From Spirochaetota bacterium (GTDB lineage: Bacteria > Spirochaetota > UBA4802 > UBA5550): a DNA stretch of 64,000 nt. Position 1 is the stretch's first letter, and the number at the start of each line of letters is the position of its first letter. A model generated the notes under the pieces. That model made no database searches. It saw only the letters and a list, made by a program, of their open reading frames with translations, and was not told the DNA's origin. A program made the translations under genes and the position numbers. This document shows, piece by piece, positions 8,046-15,370 of this stretch. The stretch covers positions 1 through 64,000 of the forward strand of contig JAFGBT010000009.1 of the NCBI GenBank assembly GCA_016933025.1. The letters run 5' to 3'.

Positions 8046-9053
8046 ATGAAGGTAATGGTCGCGTTTGATTTTCCGGTAGCGCCTCCTGAAAACGGGAATT
8101 TCTCCAAGCTTATCTCCCCGGACGACTGGCGTCCCACCAGGAACGTGATCGAGGCCCTTCAGAAGCTCGGCCACGAGGCGATCCCCTGCGCCATCTATGA
8201 CGACATTGTTTCATTCATCATGAAAATCAAGGAAGTCAAACCGGACATCATCTTCAACCTGCTTGAGAGCTTCAGCATGAACCGCCATTTCGAAAGCCAC
8301 CTGGCTTCGATCTTCGAACTCCTCAGGGTTCCCTACACGGGGTGCTCCCCGACGGCCATAACCCTGTGCAAAAACAAATCCTTCACCAAGCGCATCCTCA
8401 CGCCCCATCATATTAAATATCCGAAGTCGGTTGTTATTCCGAAGGGTGAGATCAAGCTGAACGTAAAAAAACTGCGCTTCCCGCTCATGGTAAAGCCGTT
8501 GATGCAGGAGAGCTCGGACGGAATCGCCCAGCGCTCCTTCGTCGAGACCGAGGAGGCGTGCCTGGAGCGCGTGAAAACAATCCACAGCCACTTCAAGACT
8601 GACGCCCTCGCCGAAGAATACATCGAAGGAAGGGAGATATACGCCAGCGTCATCGGGAGCAAACGGCTGAAGGTGCTGCCCCTCCGCGAAATGATATTCA
8701 AGAACTTTCCCGAGGGCAAACCGCGCTTCGCGACGTTCAAGGCCAAGTGGGACAGGGAGTTCCGTAAAAAATGGGGAATTACCAACACCTTCGCCCATCC
8801 GATGGACCCGGCGGTGGAACGAAAGATCAGCCGCATCGCCAGGGCGGCCTTCCGCGCCCTGGGCCTTTCCGGGTACGCGCGCCTGGACCTCCGGCTGACC
8901 GGAAACAACGACGTGTACGTGATAGAGGTAAACCCCAACCCGAATCTGTCAAATGACGACGACTTTACCTACGCGGCGCAGCGGGCGAATATCAGCTATA
9001 CGCAATTGATCGATAAAATCATCAACTGGGGACTCAGGGAGGTGCGCTGGTGA
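8046..9053 (+). CDS. ATP-grasp ligase, D-Ala-D-Ala ligase-like
   Basis: A 335-residue ATP-grasp enzyme. An N-terminal Rossmann-like part (to about residue 95, PYTGCSPTAITLCKNKSFTK) is followed by the ATP-grasp core: FPLMVKPLMQESSDGI is the first ATP-binding strand-loop, ALAEEYIEGREIY carries the adenine-contacting segment, and VIEVNPNPNLSND holds the metal-binding Glu/Asn. D-Ala-D-Ala ligases have the same order, but genuine Ddl proteins sit near mur genes and are shorter in the linker. The family forms amide bonds between carboxylates and amines with ATP. Pairing with a zincin-like peptidase suggests synthesis plus hydrolysis of a small peptide or a tag (inference). Confidence 0.8.
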   Translation: MKVMVAFDFPVAPPENGNFSKLISPDDWRPTRNVIEALQKLGHEAIPCAIYDDIVSFIMKIKEVKPDIIFNLLESFSMNRHFESHLASIFELLRVPYTGCSPTAITLCKNKSFTKRILTPHHIKYPKSVVIPKGEIKLNVKKLRFPLMVKPLMQESSDGIAQRSFVETEEACLERVKTIHSHFKTDALAEEYIEGREIYASVIGSKRLKVLPLREMIFKNFPEGKPRFATFKAKWDREFRKKWGITNTFAHPMDPAVERKISRIARAAFRALGLSGYARLDLRLTGNNDVYVIEVNPNPNLSNDDDFTYAAQRANISYTQLIDKIINWGLREVRW

Positions 9054-9063
9054 ATTGCGCCGA

Positions 9064-11598
9064 TTATCGCATCGCGCCCAGAACCGCGGCGACCTCCGCG
9101 TCGGACAGGGCCCTGTTGTAGATGAACAGGTTGTCGATCAAGCCAATGAAACCCGCGCCACTGCTGTGGTTTTGAATGCTGACGGTTGCTTCGGTAAACG
9201 AATTGAACGCGGGATCAAAGACCCACTGCTCCACGACCCCGTTCGTCCATACCGTCATGGTCAGCGTCGCCATGTTTATCCTGCACACTAAGGTGTTCCA
9301 CTGGCTCAAAACGGCCGGTTCGGTGAACGTATTCGCATACGTGTAGTTGCTCAAGTTAACCGTTATTGCGTTGGTCCCGGACACGTTGAAACTGATCCAG
9401 CGGGTGCCATAGCCAGCCGTGAAAAAGTTGCTTTCCATAAAGGCTGTGGATGTCGGATAAAAATTGATGGCGATTGTAACGTCATCTCCGTTGGAAATTC
9501 CGACCAGACTTCCCATCACATCATCGTTATAGGCCGTCATCTCTAAATGATCCGCATTGAACAGAGGCGAACCGTTGAATAAATTCAGGTCGCCGCTGAT
9601 GCTCATCGCATCCGTTCCATCACCGTCCAGCAGGTACATACCGACAAGGCTGGCGGTGGGGAAACCGGCTGTCGGCAGACCAATACCTGCAACATCAATA
9701 GTATACGGCGCCTCGGAAGAATCCGGATCGGTGTTAGGGATTGTTATTGTCGCGGTACGGGACCCTACCGCCAAAGGAGAGAACTCGACCGTAAAGGTAG
9801 TGGAGGCCCCGGATCCCAACGAGTTAGTTCCCGGCTGTGTGACAGCGAAATCTCCGGCATTGGCGCCTCCTACCTGAACCATATCAGGCGATCCATCAAG
9901 AGTTAAATCAGCGCCGCCGAGGTTCTCAATTGTAAACGTAACTGTCGGGCTCGACGTTCCAACGGCTATTTCGGGGAAGTCATACCCGCTGGTTCCGGAC
10001 GGATAATTAACGCCCGAAAGATTCACATTTATGTCTGGCACGACCCCCGTTCCGTTAAGATCGATAGTGTACGGCGATTCATCCGGGTCGTCGGACAGTA
10101 TGGTGAGCGTGGCCGTGCCGACCCCTTCCACTGTCGGAGTGTATGTAACGCTGAAGGTCGTGCTGCTTCCGTAAGGTATCAACAGGGCGCCCGGAGCGCC
10201 GACCGAGAACTGTGCGGCACCCGCACCGCTGACGGTTGGCGTGCCGGACAGCGTCAGGTTGTACAACCCGGTGTTCAGGACCTCGAATGTTGCTCCCGCG
10301 CTGCCGATGTTCACGGCAACTGAGCCGAAGCTATAGGTGCTTGTCCCCGATGGATAGCTGACGCCGGACACCTGCACGTCGATATCCATCTCGATGCCCG
10401 AGCCGGTAAGGTCGATCGTGTAGGTTCCCTCATCCGGGTCGTCGGACAGTATGGTCAGCAATGACGACGTCGAGCCCGTCGCCGCGGGCGTGAACGTCAC
10501 CGTGAAGTCTTCGCTTGAACCGACCGGAATGACAAGGCCCGGGTTGGTGAGAGGGAACTCCGTATTATTGCTGCCGGTCGGGGCGGCCGAGAGGTTCAGG
10601 GGCGCGGACCCCAGGTTCTCTATCGTGAACGTGACCGGCGCCATCGAGGTCCCCACCAGACAGCCCCCGAACGAGTAGACGCTGCCGCTCGGGTAATTAA
10701 TGACGCCTCGCACCACGTTGATCTCAGGAACCGGGACAGGAGTGCACGTCCCCATCAGGTTGATCTCGTAATTGGCTTCATCCGGGTCATCCGATACGAT
10801 CGTAAGGAGCGCCTCGCGCGCGCCGGTATCTCCGGGGGTAAAGGTGAGGGTGAAGGTTTCACTCGCCCCGACAGCCACGCTGTTCGAGGCCGGGCCGATC
10901 AGGATAAAGTCAGTTGGATTCAGCCCCCCCAAGCTCATTGGAAGCGTGAGGCTCAGCGGCGCGGTGCCAAGGTTCTCTATCGTGAATGTTATCGCCAGGC
11001 CTGAATTGCCGAGCATGACCGATCCGAAATCATACATGCTTCCGCTCGCGTAATCAACGAGCGCGACCTGGACATTGATGTCCGGCACCGGTACCGGCTC
11101 ACCGTTGCCCGTGAGGTTGATCGTGTAAAGAGCCTCGTCGGGGTCATTGGACGCGATTGTCATAATCGCCCTGCGAACGCCGAGCGCTCCAGGAGTGAAG
11201 GTGACGTCAAACGGCGCGCTCGCGCCCGGCGTCAGGGTCGTGACGGCGGGATCGGTCGCGGAGAAATCCGCAGCGTTCAATCCGCTCATGACCGCGACCG
11301 GAGGACCCGTCAGAATCAGGTCTGTTCCTCCCAGGTTTTCTATCGTGAACGTGACGGGCGGGCTGGGGTTCCCTTCAATGACATAGCCGAAATCGTAAAC
11401 GCCTCCGCTCGGGAAGTCGATTCCGCCGGCTCGTATATTGATATCGACCTCCGCTGGAAACAATGATTCGAGGTCAGAGGAAAGAACCGACAGCAGGTCG
11501 TCTCTTTTAGAGTTATCGTAAAGGCTGTTTTGCTCGCATTGAAACCCGGTCAGAGCGAGGACAATAATTATTAATGATGCTATTTTTTGTTTATTCAT
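9064..11598 (-). CDS. Large lipoprotein with HYDIN-type repeats and a LamG-like C-terminus
   Basis: An 844-residue predicted surface lipoprotein. The signal peptide is followed by Cys21 (FQC), an atypical lipobox. Residues about 51-640 are five tandem copies of an immunoglobulin-like choice-of-anchor-D/HYDIN-type domain, each starting near DINV.....YPSG...YDFG and continuing with VTFTIENLG. Residues about 645-844 look like a concanavalin/LamG fold (GDDVTIAINFYPTS, WNTLVCRI, GLIDNLFIYNRALSDAEV). Such combinations are typical of adhesive or matrix surface proteins; a ligand cannot be predicted. It converges with the ATP-grasp gene. Confidence 0.75.
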   Translation of the reverse strand: MNKQKIASLIIIVLALTGFQCEQNSLYDNSKRDDLLSVLSSDLESLFPAEVDINIRAGGIDFPSGGVYDFGYVIEGNPSPPVTFTIENLGGTDLILTGPPVAVMSGLNAADFSATDPAVTTLTPGASAPFDVTFTPGALGVRRAIMTIASNDPDEALYTINLTGNGEPVPVPDINVQVALVDYASGSMYDFGSVMLGNSGLAITFTIENLGTAPLSLTLPMSLGGLNPTDFILIGPASNSVAVGASETFTLTFTPGDTGAREALLTIVSDDPDEANYEINLMGTCTPVPVPEINVVRGVINYPSGSVYSFGGCLVGTSMAPVTFTIENLGSAPLNLSAAPTGSNNTEFPLTNPGLVIPVGSSEDFTVTFTPAATGSTSSLLTILSDDPDEGTYTIDLTGSGIEMDIDVQVSGVSYPSGTSTYSFGSVAVNIGSAGATFEVLNTGLYNLTLSGTPTVSGAGAAQFSVGAPGALLIPYGSSTTFSVTYTPTVEGVGTATLTILSDDPDESPYTIDLNGTGVVPDINVNLSGVNYPSGTSGYDFPEIAVGTSSPTVTFTIENLGGADLTLDGSPDMVQVGGANAGDFAVTQPGTNSLGSGASTTFTVEFSPLAVGSRTATITIPNTDPDSSEAPYTIDVAGIGLPTAGFPTASLVGMYLLDGDGTDAMSISGDLNLFNGSPLFNADHLEMTAYNDDVMGSLVGISNGDDVTIAINFYPTSTAFMESNFFTAGYGTRWISFNVSGTNAITVNLSNYTYANTFTEPAVLSQWNTLVCRINMATLTMTVWTNGVVEQWVFDPAFNSFTEATVSIQNHSSGAGFIGLIDNLFIYNRALSDAEVAAVLGAMR
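9680..11448 (-). repeat. Five tandem coding repeats (HYDIN-type domains)
   Basis: Within the lipoprotein the roughly 115-residue unit recurs five times, with the conserved core FTIENLG and a following GTAPLSL-like strand. The copies are diverged at the protein level, but short DNA stretches such as TCTATCGTGAACGT recur, so the array could recombine. Confidence 0.7.
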
Positions 11599-12039
11599 GC
11601 CTGTCTGTTTAAATTGTACACTATTTAATAATGATCGGTGTTAAAATAAAATAATATGATTACTCTTTATGCCATGTACATAATAACAAACAAGTCCAAC
11701 TAAATAATAAACAATAATAAATATGATGTCAAAAATTATTTATTCGTTTAACGAATTAAGAATAATATATTGAATTTTTCATCCAAAAATTAACTTTTTT
11801 TTAGCCAATTTGAGCAAATTGGAGGAGTTCAGCGCCTTCCTACAGGCTCAATGTATCTCCGGTAAACAGGAATCTATTATCAACAAGGTAACACGCACGT
11901 TACGGTCGTGAAACGCGCTCGATTTAAAATATGCCCTGCGCAAGGGTTTGTGTCGGAAATCCACCGGCCGGGTAAATAGTTGCTTTACCGATACCAGCAC
12001 GTATGGTGATGTGCCCAGAGGCGGAGGTATGGGAATATC
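11599..12039. other. AT-rich intergenic region with an 18-bp palindrome
   Basis: About 440 bp of very AT-rich DNA upstream of the LamG lipoprotein. The notable element is CCAATTTG-AG-CAAATTGG at 11805-11822, a perfect 8-bp stem with a 2-bp centre and a T-run on its left side. It could be an operator or a minus-strand leader structure. No coding potential was seen apart from the small gene that starts at 12040. Confidence 0.4.
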
Positions 12040-12213
12040 ATGGACCGTGTCAGAATAGTCAGCTTTTTTCGCCTCGCAATTCTGAAAATATTGATTACAA
12101 TAGCAGTGCTTATCGTTGCCTTCTTTTTGCTGTACGGCGTGAAAAAATTACTCGGTATTGATATCTTCAAAGGGCAGACGTTCTGGGAATTTCTGGTTAT
12201 GCTGTTTTCGTAA
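12040..12213 (+). CDS. Possible 57-residue membrane peptide
   Basis: The open frame encodes a 57-residue protein, MDRVRIVSFFRLAILKILIT..., with a basic N-terminus, one long hydrophobic stretch (residues about 13-32) and a short amphipathic tail. A GGAGG (12023-12027) lies 12 nt before the ATG at 12040, a little far. It looks like a small single-span inner-membrane protein. No family is recognised, and chance cannot be excluded. Confidence 0.4.
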   Translation: MDRVRIVSFFRLAILKILITIAVLIVAFFLLYGVKKLLGIDIFKGQTFWEFLVMLFS

Positions 12214-12231
12214 TCCTGCGACAATCGGTAT

Positions 12232-12789
12232 TTACCGGCCGAGATCATTATATAAAGCGCTTTCAAGCCGCTTCGCTTCATCGGGATGGATATGCCCCCC
12301 CTCTTTCATGTATGGAAGCATATCGCGCAATTCCCTGCCGAGCCGTGCGCGCTGATCCGTACCGGTGCCGGCGGTTTCCCACGCCTCTTTCTTTTTATAG
12401 AATAGAATCTTGTTCACCAGGGCGGTTAGCTGCGCGTCGTCGTCTCCGGGCTGGTTCCTGACCACATTCTGGAACACTTCCCATTCCACCCGGGACACGT
12501 AATCCGGCCGCTCCGTCACCTTTCCCGAAACAGGTTTTCCCGAAATAGCCGCTCTGTTCGCGTTTATCTGGCCCTCCTCTATCTCCTCCCTGCTCATGTT
12601 TTTAATATCCAATTCTTCTGCCGCTACTTGGGCCTCTTCGGCCTGTCCCCGGTTCCGGCTCTCGTCAACACCGGCGCTTCTGTTGCCAGTAAATATAAAA
12701 AGGAGGGCGATCAACACGACCCCGAAAGCAATAACGGCAACGACTAACCTCGTTTTTGTCTTTCTTTCTAACTGTGTTGATGGCGTCAT
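12232..12789 (-). CDS. Hypothetical single-span membrane protein
   Basis: A 185-residue protein. Residues about 15-33 form one transmembrane helix (VVAVIAFGVVLIALLFIF), preceded by a basic cytoplasmic tail, so the rest is probably periplasmic. The extracytoplasmic part is polar with a charged helix (EEAQVAAEELDIKNMSREEIEEG) and a globular C-terminal half with helices (ALVNKILFYKKKEAWE). No family is recognised. The ATG has GGAG about 7 nt upstream. It lies downstream of the lipase-like lipoprotein on the same strand, beyond a strong hairpin, so it probably has its own promoter. Confidence 0.65.
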   Translation of the reverse strand: MTPSTQLERKTKTRLVVAVIAFGVVLIALLFIFTGNRSAGVDESRNRGQAEEAQVAAEELDIKNMSREEIEEGQINANRAAISGKPVSGKVTERPDYVSRVEWEVFQNVVRNQPGDDDAQLTALVNKILFYKKKEAWETAGTGTDQRARLGRELRDMLPYMKEGGHIHPDEAKRLESALYNDLGR

Positions 12790-12870
12790 GTCTTCTCCTC
12801 TCTTATTCTTAATACAATAATCCGCTGTTGCGAGACCGTTTGGAGTTTCACTGTAAAGCCTACGTATAAA

Positions 12871-12916
12871 GAAGGCCCCGGGTCAAACATTTTTTTATGT
12901 ATGTCCCGGGGCCTTC
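12871..12916 (-). terminator. Long hairpin after the lipase-like gene
   Basis: GAAGGCCCCGGG (12871-12882) and CCCGGGGCCTTC (12905-12916) form a perfect 12-bp stem; inside the 22-nt loop ACAT and ATGT can pair further. It lies 19 bp past the stop of the lipase-like gene. The U-run on the minus strand is only three bases, so termination is likely but not textbook. Confidence 0.65.
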
Positions 12917-12934
12917 AGCCAAACAAAGAACCAA

Positions 12935-14812
12935 TTACCAGAGTATCGGTGACGGCGGCGAGACCGTGAATTCGAAGGTCTGGCCGGAACCGGACATCAG
13001 CGACGTGAACAGGCCGTTGAACAGCCAGTTGCCTGTCATCGACGAGAACCTCGTCGTGCCCGTGAACGTCAACTTTCCGCTTCCGAGGGCCGAAATGGGC
13101 CCGTCAAAGTCTATCGGGAAATCGACCGGGTCTTTCGTGTGCACATAGGTGCCGATGGGGATGCCCAGCATCGTGATGCTCTGTATCCTGATATCGGTCA
13201 TCATGTGCCCGTGCACGTGGAGGATCCCGTTCTCGTCCAGGTTAACGTCGCCGGTCAGCGGAGAATCGCCGACCCCCGTGATGATCATTTTAACCTGCAG
13301 CGGCAGAATCACGTTGATGTTGGCCTTGAACTCCGGAACCTCCATATTGCCCGTGAGCTTTTTCGTGGTCATATTGTTGTCGCACGTAAATGTCGACGTG
13401 CTCGGCAGTGTCACTCTCTGCATCAGAGTCTTCAGGTGCACCACCGCATCGAGCGCCCACGCGTTGAGGGAAACGATGAAATCGCCCTCGGGAGGATTCG
13501 CCGTTGTTTGGGGCCGCCAGCCCGGATTGCCGCAGGTGCCGATAGCCTCATCGCCGTCCAGGCGCTGGGCGATCCAGTTGAGTACGTAGGGCGAGGCCTG
13601 GAACTGGGTGGTGATGTGCTCGCCGGCGAATACCATGAACGTGGTGTTGACGCCGAGATCGCAGTAGCGCTCCTTGAGCTTGAGGCACTGCTCGAGCTCG
13701 ATGAACTCGTCCGAGGTCCCGTGGTACATGAAGACCGGCACTTCTATCGGGCTCCTGCCGAGGGTCTGGGCATCCAGGGTCTCATTGACGGATGGAATGG
13801 CAACGAGCTCCTCGAAGGGCGTATTGCCCGTTACGAACGTGGAGAGCGGCGTGTTCATATAGGTAAAGAGCGCCTCAAACACGCACATGGTCCGGGCTTC
13901 GGCTATCGCAGCCATCCCCTCCGCATTCGCGAGATCGGGAAGAGGAATCCCTTCCGGATACTGGGACCAAAGGCCTATAACTGTTGACAAAAGGAATGCG
14001 GACCCGTTTTTCCCGTCAAGGTACGGCGCCACCGCGAAGAAATCGGCCGGAACGCCGCCGGCGGCCACGCCGACCAGGTTTATATCCGGCGCGTAGGCGG
14101 GCTGCAACTCGCCCGCGAAGGAGGCCGTCTGTCCGCCCTGGGAATATCCCCAGATCGCCACTTTCGCGTTCTTGCTCAGGTTGGCGGGCGAAAGCTTACC
14201 CGCTGCGGTGACCATGTCAAGGAGCGAGTGTCCCTGTGCCTTGCCCGACATGTAAGTCGGAATCGCGTCGATCGTGTAACCGGGATTGTCGGTAATGACG
14301 ACCGCGTAGTTCTGGTTGAGGATCTGCGCCAGGTTCTCGCTTTCATAATCGAGCCCCGCCTTCATCTGCACCGAAGGCGCGCAGGTCTGGCAAAGGCCGT
14401 GGGTCCCGATCGCGTACGCTATAATGGGCCGGTTGCTGAAGAGGCTCCACAGCTTGGTCGGGACAATCACGGTGCCGGTCACGATGTTGGGCACGCCCAG
14501 CGAGTCCGTTGAATAATACATCACGTTCCACGCGTTAACACTCGGGGCGCCGGGTATGTTGACCTCGGCCTCGCGATATTTAATGATATCGCCATGGTCG
14601 CCCGACGGCAGTGAAGAGGGCACGGTATAAAACTCGATATCTCCGGCGTCGAGCACTATTCCCGCCTCCGTTCCCGACATCGCCGGCATAAACCCCAGAT
14701 CCGAACTATCGGAGTCGGTGAAGTCGCAGCCGGAAGATAGTATAACCGATGCGACCAGCAGGGCACCTGTTATAATTGATGCTAATGATGAAATGCAAAA
14801 TTTTTTCCCCAT
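12935..14812 (-). CDS. Lipase/esterase-like lipoprotein (alpha/beta hydrolase)
   Basis: A 625-residue exported protein. The signal ends in ILSSGC (Cys29), a good lipobox, so the enzyme is membrane anchored and extracytoplasmic. Residues about 55-430 form an alpha/beta-hydrolase resembling secretory lipases (LIP family): the nucleophile motif GYSQGG (Ser about 224), an Asp in the HGTSDEF segment and a His in AGEHIT make a complete triad. The last 170 residues are a beta-rich C-terminal domain of unknown type. The frame opens with TTG at 14821, but the ATG at 14812 with GGAGGG 9 nt upstream is preferred. The likely substrate is an ester of lipid or small acyl groups. Confidence 0.75.
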   Translation of the reverse strand: MGKKFCISSLASIITGALLVASVILSSGCDFTDSDSSDLGFMPAMSGTEAGIVLDAGDIEFYTVPSSLPSGDHGDIIKYREAEVNIPGAPSVNAWNVMYYSTDSLGVPNIVTGTVIVPTKLWSLFSNRPIIAYAIGTHGLCQTCAPSVQMKAGLDYESENLAQILNQNYAVVITDNPGYTIDAIPTYMSGKAQGHSLLDMVTAAGKLSPANLSKNAKVAIWGYSQGGQTASFAGELQPAYAPDINLVGVAAGGVPADFFAVAPYLDGKNGSAFLLSTVIGLWSQYPEGIPLPDLANAEGMAAIAEARTMCVFEALFTYMNTPLSTFVTGNTPFEELVAIPSVNETLDAQTLGRSPIEVPVFMYHGTSDEFIELEQCLKLKERYCDLGVNTTFMVFAGEHITTQFQASPYVLNWIAQRLDGDEAIGTCGNPGWRPQTTANPPEGDFIVSLNAWALDAVVHLKTLMQRVTLPSTSTFTCDNNMTTKKLTGNMEVPEFKANINVILPLQVKMIITGVGDSPLTGDVNLDENGILHVHGHMMTDIRIQSITMLGIPIGTYVHTKDPVDFPIDFDGPISALGSGKLTFTGTTRFSSMTGNWLFNGLFTSLMSGSGQTFEFTVSPPSPILW

Positions 14813-15370
14813 AATAAACAACCCTCCAGATAAAATTAATTGAGTTATAATGCAAATCTGAACTCAACCGTATAGAACCGATCTTATCAAAATTTAAACG
14901 ACAGACCGTCTATCATGAATTTAATAAATCAAATTCAATCCATGTTGTCTCGCCAATAGCAGGCACATCAATATATGACTTTTTATTTCAGAATTGGAGA
15001 ATTATGCCAAAGTAAGGCGCATCAAGAAATGACATTTTATAACACGATGACAGGCGAACCATTGTGCCAATGCAAGGTGTAATCTGAAAATGACATTTTT
15101 CATGTTAGACGCGGCCGGCAGACGATTTCTGACGAAAACAGGTGATCAAAATATGTCCATAGCATATATTAAAAAGAAATAGCCTTCTGAAATTCATATG
15201 ATTACTATATAAATATGCGAGATGAAGCGCGGAGCGATGTACGAATCAGTCATTGCATGCGCGATTCACCAAAGATGCCGCCACTATAGGCGTGGGGAAC
15301 GCATAGCACTGTAAATAACGTTTCTGAGCATGCTGTCAGTCAATGCGATAAAAAAAGCGGAGGGGAGATT
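14813..15370. other. AT-rich divergent intergenic region
   Basis: About 560 bp between two divergently transcribed lipoprotein genes. It contains the inverted repeat TTGAGTT (14840-14846) / AACTCAA (14861-14867) close to the lipase start and a threefold degenerate repeat listed separately. No gene is supported. The right end near 15341-15370 contains GGAGGGGAG, the Shine-Dalgarno sequence of the next gene. Confidence 0.5.
14951..15100. repeat. Threefold degenerate tandem repeat in a divergent promoter region
   Basis: The block GCCAA, about 10 nt, AGGxxxATCA and ending ATGACATTTT recurs with starts at about 14951, 15005 and 15065, that is, with periods of 54 and 60 bp. The copies are imperfect, the first the most diverged. 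The spacing of about five to six helical turns would put a bound protein on about the same DNA face. Confidence 0.5.

Noticed and set aside
11985..12281. Minus-strand frame of about 98 codons
   Set aside because: It lies mainly opposite the 57-residue membrane peptide and reads as a basic, low-information sequence; the plus-strand frame has the clearer transmembrane pattern and Shine-Dalgarno sequence.
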